Both the position numbers and the translations under genes were made by a program. A stretch of 64,000 bases of DNA from NCBI RefSeq assembly GCF_000002425.4, contig NC_037256.1, positions 9,235,949 through 9,299,948 on the forward strand, read 5' to 3'. Position 1 is the stretch's first letter. Each line of letters starts with the position of its first letter. Below, in pieces: positions 23,746-35,368 of this stretch. The notes beneath the pieces were generated by a model. It did no database searches. It had not been told where the DNA came from and saw only the letters and a program-made list of their open reading frames with translations. The DNA comes from Physcomitrium patens. Taxonomy: Eukaryota > Streptophyta > Bryopsida > Funariales > Funariaceae.

Positions 23746-24219
23746 TGTCACGGACCAAAAATACAAACAAGAAATCTAAACAAGAAGTTCAAGAAGAAAT
23801 GACAAGAACTAGATTATCAGATGAGTACAAGAGCAACGCCAAGAGAATTGAGCTAGAGCTTCAAGAGATGCGTTGTCGAGACTGAAGAACTCTTCAGCCT
23901 CGACTCCTATATATACTACTGGCCTATGGTTCTAAGGAAGCGCATCAAGAAGCTTCCCAAGAACTATGAAGCTTCTCGAGCAACTACCCAAGAGCTAGGA
24001 AGCTTCTCAAGTAACTTCCTAGAATCTACTAGAATATTCTAAGAATCTTCTAGAGCCTTCTAAGGGAATCTTTAGAGAATCTTCAGAGAATCTTTAGGGA
24101 ATCTTTGAAGAATATTCCAAGAGAATATTCAAGGAATCTTTTGGAAGTTTCTAGAGACTTCTTTCTAGAAGGTTCTAGAAACTTGTCTCTAGAAAGGTCT
24201 AAGGACTATGTCGCTAACA
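23746..24219 (-). repeat. Element E 5' LTR
   Basis: Near-identical to 17678-18152, starting TGTTAGCGAC on the minus strand and ending CCGTGACA. It contains the same four-unit heat-shock element (24163-24180) and TATA-like box. Confidence 0.95.
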
Positions 24220-24236
24220 GGAGGAGAGAGAAGCAA

Positions 24237-24820
24237 TATCATAGATATATTTATTTTAATAATTATTAAGATAATATGAGTAAATAGAAGTAAATAAAAA
24301 TAAATTAATTTGATAATATCTTATAAAAAAGCTTCTTAGAAGCTTTATAGACATGATTTTACCTTTATACATGTCTATAAGTGATTACTGGGTTAGAAAC
24401 TTAGTCAACAAATTAATCACATGTCACACATATTGATAGCTTATAGCACAAGCTAGCAATGTGGTGCACATATAGGAAACTTACTTTGCAAATTAAGACA
24501 TTTATCTTAAAAATTAGACATGTGTTGGAAGTCTTATAGAACATTGTAATATAGCTCTTAGATAGATAGCATATATAAAAGAAAGAGTGAAGCCTTTTTC
24601 ACTCTTATCAACTCCTTTCTTGCTTTTAGTTTAATTTCAAGAGTCTCTAGATTTCTAGTCTTTTGCAATAGCTATTCTAATTTTTTCTTGAATACATATA
24701 TATATATATATATTTACTTTCTTACTATTATTTTTTCATCTTTCTTTAATACTTATGTCATTTGTTTATGTATCAACTTTTAGATTCTTGTCTTAAACAA
24801 AAATTGAATATTGTGTGGTA
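24237..24820 (+). repeat. 3' LTR of the split family-A copy
   Basis: Begins TATCATAG, the decayed form of the TGTCACGG start seen at 60440, and follows the LTR through CACTCTTATCAACTCC to the TCTTGTCTT end. The bases between the E target duplication and this LTR continue the A polypurine tract, confirming that E landed there. Confidence 0.8.
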
Positions 24821-25559
24821 TTTATTTTTAAAATATTTATTTATGAAGAATATAAAGATTTTTTTCTATTATTTTTATTTATTCATACAACTAGGATAAA
24901 TCCAATGCATTAATTAGTATGGATTAATGACATGACATTCAAAGATTTAGAATCTAAAGAAGTGGGCAATAAGTGAAGCACTACCTCTAATGATTAATTA
25001 TATATTTTTAAGAAATAGTATTGATTTTGTCATATACAATAATATCTCTATGAAGAAGTTGTGAGTTCCATATTATTTGATTTTATATGCCTAGTACCTA
25101 ACATTTTTTTCAACAAACCAAGTTTAGTCTCAAGTGCAAAGCAAGTTTTCACTAGTATCTATTTGTTTTATTAGTTTGTCTAATGTGCTTTTCCATAGAA
25201 TTTTACCATAATGTAATAACCTTAATCAAATTTTAATATATATATATTTTTATGAATCCATACCTCTCTATTTAAAAATAAGTTGTAGCATTGTCTCCAC
25301 ATTGTCCACAAGCTTACTAGCAACATCAATTGAAGTAGCAAGGACAAAACAAAAAATATAAGGTTAGATATCCAATGCTATGAAATAGTAATGTAAAATT
25401 TTCCTTGCAATCTAAAAAAAAAATCAAATTTTGGAATAAACTTCATTTCATAATAAAACAAGATTGTGGATGATCCAATAGTATAAGTAGATTATAGAAG
25501 TAGAATGATAATCAAATAAAATTTCAAGACTCTTCTTAGCAAGTAATCCAAGCTTCTAA
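24821..25559. other. AT-rich spacer, nothing recognised
   Basis: No open frame of note and no element signature seen. It separates the nested elements from the GC-rich island. Confidence 0.6.
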
Positions 25560-26810
25560 TGGATCTCATACCAAGTCACCTACTACACTGGTCAGTCTTC
25601 TCGGGGCTGTTAAGGTACATGATGCTTTATTGCATTTTTCTAATGGATGTAATAGATTCACCTCCTTAGTGTCAAGAGGGGATAAAATTAGAATGTGATG
25701 TCAGGTCAGCAAGGAGAGGGAACCCCCCTCCTGGTCTTGTTCCCGGTAAAAGAACATGCCCAGAGGAGGCTACACGATTGATTCGAGGAGAGGGAGCGAG
25801 AGAGTGGGGGATTTCCCACTATGTGGGATTCAGGTGCAAATTTGGCTGCAAACAACTCAAGTAGCATCCAACTCCAACTTGCTTGCCTTGCCAAACTAGG
25901 TGCACCTCATGTGTCTCATTCAAAACCCCCCCCCCCCCCCCCCCCCCCAGTTCCAGGAATATCATGCGTCTGGTCGCCACAAATTTCTACTGCCCTTGGC
26001 AACTTTGCTCCCTCGTGCTGAATCCAATAACCAACTCCATGTCGAAACCGAGTGCTTACTTTCATAAAAAAGATAGTAAAAGGTTTCTGATCGAACCCAC
26101 TTCATGATAATTCACCTGCAACTTCGAGTTCTGGGTTTCGACTGGAAGCGTTACGAATGCACCCTTCTCATAATCGTTGTGTTCGATTCGGTGACTTGGA
26201 TTTTTCATGGATACTAGGAGAGTGTGACCTAGGTCTGTGTTGCTCGGAGGGTGGAGTGCTCTCCGCACTGGTAACAAGGAGGCAAACCCAGCGTGGGATC
26301 ATGTGGCGAGAGAGGCAAGATTCGTTTTTCATTCTGATGGTTTCGCGGCGTTCGTCAAGAAAGTGGCCAGCAGGATAGCCCTCGAGGGGCGTCAGGATTG
26401 TCAATTTGACCCTTTCATGCCTGCCCCTAGAAGTTCGCCTCAGTCCAACAATAGTTATCATGCGACGGTGTTTAAAAATGGGTCCCGAGCTGTTGGATAT
26501 GGGTCGAGCATGGGACCCTTGCCTTCGTCCATCGCTTCTCAGTGGGAGGGTGCAGCCACCCGCTCGCCCCCTTTATATATAGACCGTTACGCACAACAGC
26601 CAAATCCTGCATCTTGTCTTGTTCGTTTTGCGATAGCTGCGTTATTGGCCTCCTCCCCCACGATTTCTCGGTGCGGATTGTATCTCGAGGTGCGAGTGAC
26701 CACAATCGGGAGGATTGAACCATCAGACATAACTAATGTCAACACCAAGCAATACTTTGTTCTGAATATTGCCAGGATTTCTCCATGGATTTTTTAACGC
26801 AGCAGTGGCC
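25560..26810. other. GC-rich low-copy island with unidentified open frames
   Basis: Base composition rises sharply compared with both flanks. The longest frames are 26237-26797 on the plus strand (186 codons) and 26168-26461 on the minus strand (97 codons); they overlap and neither resembles a family I recognise. On the minus strand a TATA-like TATATATAAA (26572-26581) lies beneath a CCAAT box (about 26645), which would suit a promoter reading leftward into the 97-codon frame. A run of about 23 C lies at 25926-25948. It could be a gene end, a promoter with a first exon, or a relic. Confidence 0.4.
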
Positions 26811-28673
26811 CTGTGGAGCTCGTTGCATTTAAGACTTGGTGTGTATTTGAAGTTAACCCGAGCTAGAGTTGTTGACAAACTAGGGGCCCTTTACTGCATA
26901 CTGTGAGATGAGATCAATGAATCTCAATAGTCCTATTACTCTCTCAGTGATAGTAAACTAATTGCAGTCAACCAATTGTTGACCACCTCCCATTTCCAAC
27001 ATGTAGGATGTTCTATTTTTGTCAGTCTGGCAACTAGGTGTGGCATCCACATTGATTGGAAATAGGTTGGGGGTTGGTTAAAATGATGTTGAGTTGTGAG
27101 CAATAAAAAAACATTGTCATATTTGGAATGGATATGTGTAATTTTTCAATAGGTGGCAATTGTTAAATAGTTGGAATGGAATAATAGTATAATTAGATGC
27201 CACACTTCTCTTAATAACATAATTAGGTGCCACACTTCTTGGTTTTGTCAAGGTTGGATTCTTAGTTTTGTAAAGATTGGATTCTCAGTTTTTTTAATCC
27301 ATCAGTGATTGGAATTAGGTTGGCCTACATGTCAAAAATGGATTAAAGAGAATTTTTAGCTAAAAAAATTACATAAATTCTATTTTTAGGCTAAATTGGG
27401 TGAAAATACTTAGAATATTTTCATTTCTATTTTCTTATATGAAAATATTTTTATTTTATTTTTACAATTACCACATATATGCTAAAATGCTTAAGTTATC
27501 AAAAATGGCTCATCCACCTTAATTAGAAGAGAAAAAGGGTGGTTAGGTGACTCAATTTTAGAGTTTTCATGTTGTTATATGAAATGTTTATATTATTTTC
27601 ATCTCCAATTTTTCTAGACTCATGGAATTGATGTACAAAATTTAAAAAAAAGAATGCAAAGTCTGCGTAGATAAATAATACAATATGTGAGGCAAGTGTA
27701 GTATTTCTATGCTTTTCTTGTAGCTTGTAACAATATTAAGATAATGTGAAAAACCTTATTAGCAAATAAAATAAATTAATAATATTTATTAATATGGTCT
27801 ATTTTGTAAGTATCCATGTTTTATCATTTTTCTATCATTTTGATTAATTAAAATTAAGTACTTTCTAAAGAAGTAAATTTTTTCTTCCTAAATTAAAATT
27901 ATAGATATTTTTTTTGTTAAAATAGATTTTTTTTGTTCAATTAACTATTCTAAATAAATTTTCAATTGCTAAAAGACATGTATTTACATCTTTCAGAGAT
28001 AATAGTTTAAAATTCTTCACATATTTTTTTTCAAAGATTAAAAAAAAAAAAAAAAAAAAAAAAAATCTTTTTTTTTAAATTTCCTTGTTTATAAAATTTT
28101 GATAATTTAAGTTTGTCTTAGATGTTAAAATACTATTTTAATTTATTTAAACTATATTTCTTCACCTCAAGTTATATTGCATTTTTTTGCATTATTTTTT
28201 GGTTATAATATGGATTTATCTCAAACATCTTTTAATCACATGGCATTGTATTTTTTTAATTTAAAAATATAAATTATATAAAGATATTAGATCTTATAGA
28301 ATTTGTATTAATAGATTTTGAGCTACAATAACTATGAATTTATGATCCATTTGATGATGTGTATTGATATCTATTAAGATTGTAATTTTTTTAATTCTTA
28401 TCTATTTTTATATTAATTGGAAATATGTATTTGAAGTAAGAATTTTTATTGTATTTTTTAGGATCTAAATAAAAAGATATGAATTTTCAGACTTGATTTG
28501 CAATAGAAACAAAGTGAATATTTATCCTTCCAACTTTGTTTTCAACTTAAGTTCCATCAACTTTTTGTGGATAATTAAAATTCTTATCATATATTTTAAT
28601 ATTATTTAAATTTAATTAATCTTTTTATAATAAAATATTTTTAGTAAATTTATTTAACTATTTAGTTATTAAT

Positions 28674-28718
<45 letters not shown>

Positions 28719-29269
28719 TAAAAAGATAAAAAATTATAAAGAATTAATTATTATTGGTGATAGAATTGAAATACTACCTTGATAAATATTTAAGATATAT
28801 AAGTAGCTAATACTAAATTATTTTATTTAATTATTTTTTGTGCATATATATATATATATATATTAAAAAATAAATAATACAAGTTGATGCTATATCTAAT
28901 CTTTCTATCACAATTACATAGATTATTTATATTTATTGCAATTATCATAAGTTTTGTAATATGATATTTTATAGATTTTAAACTATGATATAATCTCTAT
29001 ATAAATATATTACTTATAAAAATTATAATATTTTTATCTATTTTAAATAAAATTATTTAATTTAAAAATAATATAATTTAAAATAATTGAAATGATTATA
29101 TATAATATTTATTACTAAAATATCATACATATTTTAGTATCTCTCTTAAGATATTTTGATACCTTATAATAAAAATCAATAATCTCATTGGATTTCTTAT
29201 AGATGCTTCAATCAAATTCTTTACACTAGCACTACACATGCATCATACTTATATTAGATAGTCATATTC
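26811..29269. other. AT-rich intergenic region with simple repeats
   Basis: No gene seen. It includes a short tandem duplication around 27190-27242 (AATTAGATGCCACACTTCT and AATTAGGTGCCACACTTCT), an A-run of about 28 at 28038-28065 and two (TA)n tracts near 28676-28711 and 28845-28862. Confidence 0.6.
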
Positions 29270-29990
29270 ACTAATACATTTATTTAAATAGATAATTGTA
29301 AGTATGTTATATATCACCTAAAAAAGCTTCCTAGAAGCTTAGTGGACTTTACACATATTTATAAGTAATTAATAGGTTGCCAGCTTTGACATCAATTTGG
29401 CCATATGTTGCACATTTAGCCACTTGTATTATAAGTTGGCTATATGACATATATGTTAGAAACTTTTCCTATAAATTAAATACATGGTTTGTAAGTTTAA
29501 CATGTATCATATAATTTATAGGAAATTGCCATGTTGTTATTTAGTAGATAATATATATGGAGGCAAGAATGAAACTTTTTTCATTCTTATCAACATATTT
29601 TTTGTAATCAATCTTGATTCAAGACTTTCTAGTCTTTTTGTTTTTGATAATAGCCATTCTAATTTTAATACTATATCTATTTATAAGTTATATACTTTCT
29701 TTTTTTTAGTGATATAAGAAAGTATGATGATTTTTAAAATTTTATTGTGATTTAACAAGAATTGAAAATTTGACAGGAATGTTGATTTGTTATATTTGTA
29801 TTTTTCAGAATTTAATAGATTATTCTACTTCTTATTATATTTTAAAGGTTGGAGACTATCCACCTTTAAACTATTTTTTTTTATTTTGTAATATTTATTT
29901 TTTTCTTAAAATAAGTGAACTATTTTACTTTGTAAAAATTATCATTTGATATTAGAGGTTTTAGATTATTTTCTTTTAATTTGACTTATA
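29270..29990 (+). repeat. Family-A LTR plus leader fragment
   Basis: Follows the LTR from AAAAAAGCTTCCTAGAAGCTT through GGAGGCAAGAATGAAACTTT to the GATAATAGCCATTCTAATTT segment, then a decayed leader to about 29990. Gag is absent. The short frame it contains has a counterpart in the LTR at 33626 and is not a gene. Confidence 0.65.
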
Positions 29991-30434
29991 TATTTATCAA
30001 ATTTATTTATAATAGATATATAAGAAAATAAATTATAAATACTATACTTAATAGAAATAAAAATATATTTGTAATTACTATAGACCTTTATAAGCTTCTC
30101 AATAAGTTTAAGGCATAACTTCACATATTATCAATATTAACCATAGAAGTTTTATTTCTACACCTTTAAAAGAAGTCAAAAATAAAATCTAATATCTATT
30201 GAAAAAACTTTTGATATTGAAAAGAAAAATAAGTAAACAAACTTTACAAGCAAATCCAAAAAAATCTTTCTACTACAAGTATAAAAGATGCAAAGATAAG
30301 AATGCTAGAAAAGTTTGATTGAATAAGATCAAATTTTCAAATAAATCTATAAAAGATTAAGCTTTATTTAAAATTTATATGCTTTTCTATACTCTAATAG
30401 ATTTATTCAATTTAGATTTATAGCTATACTCTTA
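29991..30434. other. AT-rich, unassigned
   Basis: No open frame or recognisable element motif. Possibly decayed interior of a neighbouring family-A copy. Confidence 0.5.
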
Positions 30435-32421
30435 TCTTAGAACATTTTTTCTTAATTTTGTCAAAGACATGAATCTCAAAGAATTAAAAGACCAATACAT
30501 TCTTGTGTTACTCAAACATACTAGAAAATTAGTCAAAGATGGTATAATAATAAGCTAGAATGGCTATTCTCAAAGAAAAAAAGACTAAAAAGTTTTGAAA
30601 TAAGACTAAGGATTAGAAAAGACATTAACAAGAATAAATAAGGCTTAACTCTTGCCTCCATATATACTATCTAACTAATAGTTATATGATGATATTCTAT
30701 AAGACCTTCAACATGTGTTTAATTTACAAGACATGTGTCTTAACTTGCAAAGTAAGTTTTTTATGTGTACACCATATTGTTAGCTTGTACCACAAGCTAT
30801 CTATATATGTGATACATAGCTAATTTGTTGACTAATTTTTTAATCTATGAATTATTTATAAACATATATAAAGTCAAATATGCATCTTTATAATTGATAA
30901 GAAGCTTGGCGATAAGATAATATCAAATATATCTATATTTATCTTCTATCTAGGACTTCTTATTTAGGTAAATATATATATTTGTGATATTATCTACCTT
31001 TTAGGGATGAGTTCTACAAGGAATAGTCATCATATGTTTAAAAATTCTAAGATGCAGCAAATTATGTTTGCCACATACTTTGATCTTTGTTTCTTTTAAA
31101 GGTTGTTGATAGATCCACTTAACCATTTATAGTATCTCATATCAAGGCAAAAAGACCACTCTATTATTTAATCATTGTTGAGGCCTTCATAACTCTTTTT
31201 AAATAAAATATTTGGAACATAGTCAAGAATCATTTCTATATTCAATAAAATCACCAAACATTAGGACTTTCTTCCAAGGTTGTAATATCAAATGCATTGT
31301 ATCTTGCTATCTATTTGAAGAAGAATATGTCATTCTTGAGGATCTTCATTTCTATTATGTCATCTTAAAGGCTACAATAATTCCAATGTCTTATGTGATA
31401 AACTAGCAAACAACAGCTCTTGAGTTAAATTTATTTTTTGTTGATTCTCTATCTTTTTAGCACCATAAATATACATAAATTAAAAAAAAATTGAAAAATA
31501 GAATTCAATCTTTTATAAATCTTATTTCTTTTAAAATAAAGATTTTCTATTCTTCATCTTAAATTTCAAAGACATCATCAATAAAAAGCATCAACCTTCT
31601 TTGCTACATTTGTAAGATTCTTTATAGGCTTCTATATAAGTTTATTGATAAAAAAAATTCATTGATAACTCAAATAAATTTATAAGTCAATTTAGAAAAA
31701 AATAATTTATTACTTTTAATACCAAATAAAAATTTCTATACAAAGAGAGATAATTCTTTCTCTTTAAAGAAAATAAATTAATATTAGAAAATTAAATATT
31801 AATTTAAATGTAGATAATTTATAATATTTAAAATATAATAATAAAAGTGGAATAATCTACTCACTTTTAAAAATAAAATAAAAATGATGAATTAGTATTC
31901 TTATCAAATTATCAAAGATATGAATCTCAAAGAATTAAAAGATTAATTTATGCTTGTATCATTTGAAAAGATTATAAAATCACTCAAAGATAGTATAATA
32001 CTAAATTAAAATGGCTATTTCTAAAGATAAAAAGACTAAAAAGACTTAAAAAAGGACTAAAAATTTATTGAAAATAATAAAGAAGGCTTCACTCTTGCCT
32101 CTATATATACTATCTAATTAAGTGCTATGTGGCAATATTCTACAGGACCTCCAACATGTGTCCAATTTGTGAGATACATATCTTAACTAGAATGGCAAGT
32201 TTCCTATATAGGTGCTACATTGTTAGCTTGTACCACATGTTATTCACACATGCAGCACATGATTAACTTATTGACAAAGCTTCTAACCTATTAATCAACT
32301 ATAAACATGTATAAAGCAAAATCTATGTCTATGAAGCTTTGTCATAAGATAATATCAAATCTATTTTTATTTATTTTCTACCCAGAACTTTTTATTTAGG
32401 TAAATATGTATATCCATGATA
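30435..32421 (-). mobile_element. Family-A copy with a large internal deletion
   Basis: Two minus-strand A LTRs (31888-32421 as 5' LTR and 30435-30989 as 3' LTR) flank about 0.9 kb. On the minus strand this holds a leader remnant, then directly the end of a chromodomain (NLTNVAKKVDAF at about 31570-31610) and the third ORF. Gag and most of pol are missing, so any movement would have needed proteins in trans, but the simpler reading is a decayed deletion derivative. Confidence 0.75.
31000..31480 (-). pseudogene. Third ORF of the deleted A copy
   Basis: On the minus strand the frame starts at a former ATG (now ATA, followed by ENQQ and STQ-like NLTQELLFASLS) and contains CLVILLNIE, PNILFKKSYEGLNND, IIEWSFCLDMRYYKWL and SINNL, matching the frames at 17221, 45160 and 56916 and element E. 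It has several stops. It directly precedes the LTR, as in the other copies. Confidence 0.65.
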
Positions 32422-33090
32422 AATTTTTACCTTTGATGAAAAATAATTTACAACTCTTACGTAATCTAAATTCATTTTTGTAAGTATTTATGGCTACATT
32501 TAGAGAAAATGGTTGAAATAAGTTAGTAAAAACAAAGTTCCAATTTTCATAATAAAGATCAAGAATAGCTAAAATTGATATTTTAAAATTCTTAAATCTT
32601 ACTTGCAATATGGTTTAAAATGATAAAAAATTTATTAATCAACTTTATATAGATTAATTATGTTCTTTGTATCATGTTCACAAATAATTATTAATGAAGA
32701 AACAATCAAATTCTTCTTTAAAAATATTTATTCATATTATAAACTTTTAAGTATCATTACATTTGATTGTTAGCTTCAATTCATATAAAACTTTTAGAAG
32801 AGACTCTTTAATATATTACAAGTTGATATTAAGTTATCTTTAGGTTTTCATCATCAAATTGATCAATAAAAAAAATATAAGAATTATGAATTAGAACAAT
32901 GTTTATAATGCAACATCAATTATTAATAAGAAAACCGGATAATTTTTTTATTATCAATATATTTTTAATATAATAATATAATAAAAAAATTAATTAATAA
33001 ATTTTTTATTATAATTATTATTTAGAATTTTATTCTTTTAATTTTAAAATTTTAAAAATTTAGCAAAAAAATATTTAATAAGCAAAATAA
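32422..33090. other. AT-rich, unassigned
   Basis: Nothing I can name; short frames only. It may hold decayed pol sequence, but no motif is secure. Confidence 0.5.
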
Positions 33091-33094
33091 AAGA

Positions 33095-33930
33095 GCTTTA
33101 CACCACAATGAAGATATAATTAAAGAAGACTCAAGAACAACAAAAAATTATTGCAAATATATTTTAAAAAGAATCACCTTTATTCAAATTTGGTGATAAG
33201 GTATGGTTATTTTGTTGTAATATCAAGACTAATCAATCTTGTGATAAGTTGGATTATCAAAGACTTGGTTCATTTGTAATGAAAAAAAATAATAATAATA
33301 AACTAATGGCATATCAATTACAATTACATCTATCAATGAATATCTATCATATATTATATGTGTCTCTTACAAAATAAATATTAGAATTTGTTGTTAACAT
33401 CATATTGCAGAACTTGGATTTCATCAACTTATAAAGTAATATTACAACTTATTGTAGAACTTATGGCCTATAAGCAAGGTAATATAACAAATAATCATAT
33501 TGACTGGTACATTTATTTAGATAAAAAAATTGGATAGAAATAATTACTTAATAACTTTTTAAAAAGCTTTGTAAACTTTATATGTCTTTATAAGTGACTA
33601 GTAAGTTGACAATTTTGATAAAAATTTGGCCATATGGTGCAAATGCTGGAAACTTGTCCTACAAATTAGGTACATGGTTTGTAAGCTTGACATGTATCAT
33701 ATGATCTATAGAACATTAATAAATTTTTATTTAGTAGATAATATATATGGAGGCAAGAATGAGACTTTTCTCTTTCTTGTCAATATTCTTTTTGTACTCA
33801 ATCTTGGTTCAAGACCTCCTAATTTTTTTGTATTTGGCAATAGCCATTCTACTTTTAATTCTAAATCTATCTTTTAATTGTCTACATTCTTTCTTTTGAC
33901 AATGTGAGTGTATTATTTTTTGACTTTTCG
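33095..33930 (+). mobile_element. Family-A fragment: integrase C-terminus joined to LTR
   Basis: At 33180-33290 the plus strand reads FKFGDKVWLFCCNIKTNQ and CDKLDYQRLGSF, the GPY/F region of the A/E integrase. After a damaged stretch ending in IYHILYVSL it passes to a family-A LTR at about 33478-33930. Chromodomain and third ORF are deleted in this copy. Confidence 0.7.
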
Positions 33931-34029
33931 TGAGATTTATATCTATCACAATACTTCATGAATCTAGTTTCACTAAGGTAGTAAAACAAAATAACAAATT
34001 AACTTATGAAAAAGTGGATGTGTGACAAC

Positions 34030-34755
34030 CTTAGTGTTTGTCCCAAAGATTTTTGATGGCAAAAAATTTAGGAGACTATTGTAGGTGTCTCATATTTCAT
34101 TCTTTTCTATTGCTTCTTGTAGCTTATCAATGGTAATATATATGATACTATCTACATTAAAATGACTCAAGTTGCAAAGAAAAAAACTTCCATTTCAAAC
34201 CTATTTACATGCAATGTTGTAGATATGTTCTGATTGAAGTCTACCTTCTTGTTCTAATCTATACTGAAAGCTTCTATAAACTTGTCTGTATTAGATTCTT
34301 TAGGTTTTGCACCTTGTGTGAGTAAATTGTCTTTGAATTCTTCAAATGTCATTATATCCTTGTTGTTGATTTCTATAGACTCAAAGAGCTTCCTTATCCC
34401 TATGATCTCTTTTTTAAATAGATTCTGTGCAATGATCTTTAATGAACTTTTTTAAAATCTTGTTGGCAGTGGAGAAGTTCAGAAGTGAGTTCACTGAGGA
34501 AAGTCAAAAGACCAAAGTTTGTTGCTTGCAATTGTGTGTCCTCAGCTTTGTTGGACAACAAGAAATTCTCAAGCTTCAAATCCTTTGTGAAACATGCCAA
34601 AGGTGTGGCATTTGTGTACCACATTCACAATGACCCTATACAAATTTAGTGGTGTGCTTGCTGTAATGCCCCCTTGATTGTCATGCAATCAAAAACCTTT
34701 CAGCTATGTGTATGTGTGGAACCTCCAACGAGGTCACTGAATTCATTGCAAAGTA
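34030..34755 (-). pseudogene. Calcium-dependent protein kinase (CDPK) pseudogene
   Basis: Read on the minus strand, a broken frame runs from a kinase segment (GHYSKH, then TKDLKLENFLLSNKAEDTQL and ATNFGLLTFLS) to a CDPK junction (NFSTANKILKKF) and calmodulin-like EF-hand sequence (KEIIGIRKLFESIEINNKDI, MTFEEFKDNLLTQGAKPKES, VDFNQNISTTLHVNRFE). The catalytic HRD reads TKD and DFG reads NFG. About 100 residues of the C-lobe are missing, and there are frameshifts and stops. No intron interrupts kinase-to-EF-hand sequence, which suits a retrocopy, though a decayed gene fragment is possible. CDPKs phosphorylate targets in response to calcium; this copy cannot. Confidence 0.8.
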
Positions 34756-35330
34756 CCAACATATTTGTGCCCTTTAAAAATACGTATTTATGAAATAATC
34801 ATTCAAACAAACTTTAAATATAATATGTATGAGGTCCATGTGATATGAATAGACAATCTTCTTGCTTTACCCCATCATTCATCAAAGTTATTAGTATTTC
34901 ATCTAATGCTTTTCAGGTTAATCTGGAAGGCTTGAGGTCTTCCTTATTTATTTATTTATTTATTTATCATAAAATTAAAAAGATAAAAAATTCTATAGAA
35001 TAAATCTCAAAATTATTTTTATAAAGCTATGTTTGCATCATATTAATTGGTAAATTTTATTACAAAGATTAAAACCAGTATCTAAGTTAACATTTATTAT
35101 TCTATATCATGCTCCACAAAACCTTTTGTAAATCAAAACATCACAAAAATTTGAAAATGTAATAATAATTATTAAAAACCCAAGAAATGGAGCTTCTAAT
35201 TTGAATTTAAATTTTAAGAAATTTCATGAATCACCTTCTAAAAAAGACCCTACACAATCCACACATACATAGAACACCTTGTTTTATTGCCCACTATAGA
35301 AACATTTTTACAAGCACAACTCAAGGAAAC

Positions 35331-35368
<38 letters not shown>

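Larger units (their letters stand above)
17678..24219 (-). mobile_element. Young Tcn1-like Ty3/gypsy chromovirus E
   Basis: A complete 6542-bp element, with LTRs of about 475 bp at both ends, TGTTAG...GTGACA termini on the minus strand and a 5-bp target duplication GGAGG (17673-17677 and 24220-24224). Order on the minus strand: 5' LTR, leader with three tandem repeats, gag, protease, RT, RNase H, integrase, chromodomain, third ORF, polypurine tract, 3' LTR. The target was the polypurine tract of a family-A element. Protein sequence is close to family A and to the Tcn1 chromovirus clade. Confidence 0.95.
9555..24820 (+). mobile_element. Family-A Ty3/gypsy chromovirus, split by B and E
   Basis: One A copy is recoverable in three pieces in correct order: integrase N-terminal half 9600-10078, integrase rest plus the third ORF 16711-17677, and 3' LTR 24237-24820. 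The integrase break reads ...KQSWSFISI before element B and MDFI...SSSSSYDSIF after it, and these join as one integrase motif (compare WSSVSMDFITDLPPS in element E). The second break lies at the polypurine tract. The left part (LTR, gag, RT) is missing. Confidence 0.85.

Noticed and set aside
26237..26797. 186-codon plus-strand frame as a confident gene
   Set aside because: It overlaps another long frame on the opposite strand, has no recognised motif and sits in GC-rich DNA where long chance frames are expected; kept only as part of an unidentified island.
29484..29717. Small frame shared with 33626-33877 as a conserved peptide
   Set aside because: Both lie inside family-A LTRs, so the likeness follows from the repeat and not from coding constraint.
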